Shown: in pieces, positions 35,401 through 35,594 of the stretch
Layout: each line of letters begins with the position of its first letter
How positions within the stretch are numbered: the stretch's first letter is position 1
Program-made: the position numbers and the translations under genes
Notes under the pieces: generated by a model
The model's database searches: none
What the model was told of the DNA's origin: nothing
The model's input: the letters and a program-made list of their open reading frames with translations, nothing else
NCBI GenBank assembly: GCA_030527205.1
Contig: JAUNBG010000036.1
Location: 1-35,594 of the forward strand
DNA from: Planctomycetia bacterium
GTDB lineage: Bacteria > Planctomycetota > Planctomycetia > Pirellulales > Thermoguttaceae
Direction of reading: 5' to 3'
Length of the DNA stretch: 35,594 nt

Positions 35401-35438
35401 TAAATAAAAGAACAGCCGTCAAGAAAACTTGCGGCTGT
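35401..35438 (-). terminator. Terminator between tRNA-Leu and tRNA-Arg
   Basis: On the minus strand ACAGCCG-CAAG and CTTG-A-CGGCTGT form an 11-bp stem with one bulged base and a four-base TTTT loop (35412-35438), followed by TTCTTTTATTTA (35401-35411 and next base). This is a good rho-independent terminator and would stop transcription coming from the tRNA-Leu gene before tRNA-Arg. Confidence 0.65.
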
Positions 35439-35540
35439 CATTACTTATTCGATCTTGTTGGAATAAATCCTTTCCATTCAGAAAATTCATTTCATAAACA
35501 TGTCGCCAACTAAAATGAAAAATCACAACGGAAATAAAAT

Positions 35541-35594
35541 GCGGGAAAGAGGACTCGAACCTCCACGGGATTAACTCCCACCAGGCCCTCAACC
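35541..35594 (-). tRNA. tRNA-Leu (anticodon GAG), 5' part outside window
   Basis: The 3' part of a class II tRNA on the minus strand, cut by the window edge. Visible are the anticodon loop TTGAGGG with anticodon GAG, the 3' anticodon stem CCTGG, a long variable arm (GGGA-GTTAA-TCCC), the T arm GGAGG/CCTCT around TTCGAGT, and the acceptor end TTCCCGC. The variable arm and loop fit tRNA-Leu reading CTC/CTT codons. No CCA is encoded. Confidence 0.85.

Overview
The window looks like chromosomal DNA from an AT-rich member of the Planctomycetota, most likely near the Pirellulales. The evidence is: a DUF1559 pilin-like protein (type IV prepilin N-terminus plus the C-terminal [15 protein letters not shown] motif); a small Cys-anchored lipoprotein just downstream of it; a LamG/hydrazine-synthase-alpha-like dihaem protein; a cytochrome bd-like subunit fused to cytochrome c; and a soluble protein of a type I recall only from planctomycetes. 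Assignment is by protein family recognition, not by database search. I found no phage, IS element, CRISPR array or rRNA.

Layout. 1-4865 (+): a GspH-like pseudopilin, a secreted protein of possible glycoside-hydrolase type, and a GspI-like pseudopilin. 5303-7228 (+): ilvD behind a leader with two dyads. 7470-8351 (+): a planctomycete-type conserved protein, ending 3 bp from convergent accA. 8355-14410 (-): accA, a TGS-domain GTPase, a bd-like oxidase subunit with C-terminal haem c, queC and a Ser/Thr kinase with DFA in place of DFG. 14762-15892 (+): an outer-membrane beta-barrel, overlapping the 3' end of a ThuA-like gene (-). 16885-18207 (-): a lipoprotein. 18806-22988 (-): rpoD and dnaG, the macromolecular-synthesis pair. 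23591-24883 (+): tyrS, directly abutting the stop of a membrane protein that follows metK (24884-27389, -). 28062-31709 (+): the large LamG/HzsA-like dihaem protein. 32018-33964 (+): DUF1559 pilin and lipoprotein. 34193-35248 (-): holA, then tRNA-Arg(CCG) and a partial tRNA-Leu(GAG) on the same strand.

Most of the content is housekeeping: branched-chain amino acids, fatty acids, queuosine, SAM, replication, transcription and translation. Around it lie envelope and respiratory genes typical of planctomycetes. The items most worth a second look are: the HzsA-like dihaem protein with no HzsB/C partners; an 8-G tract between the start codon and the prepilin cleavage site of the DUF1559 gene; a dispersed intergenic repeat with core CCGG-TTTTCAAC-RGGC; two nested inverted-repeat elements flanking the small lipoprotein gene; the bd-like/cytochrome c fusion without CydB; and interdomain linkers that seem to have grown by short tandem duplication. 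Several starts are TTG or GTG with strong Shine-Dalgarno sequences, so I moved some starts from the longest reading frame.
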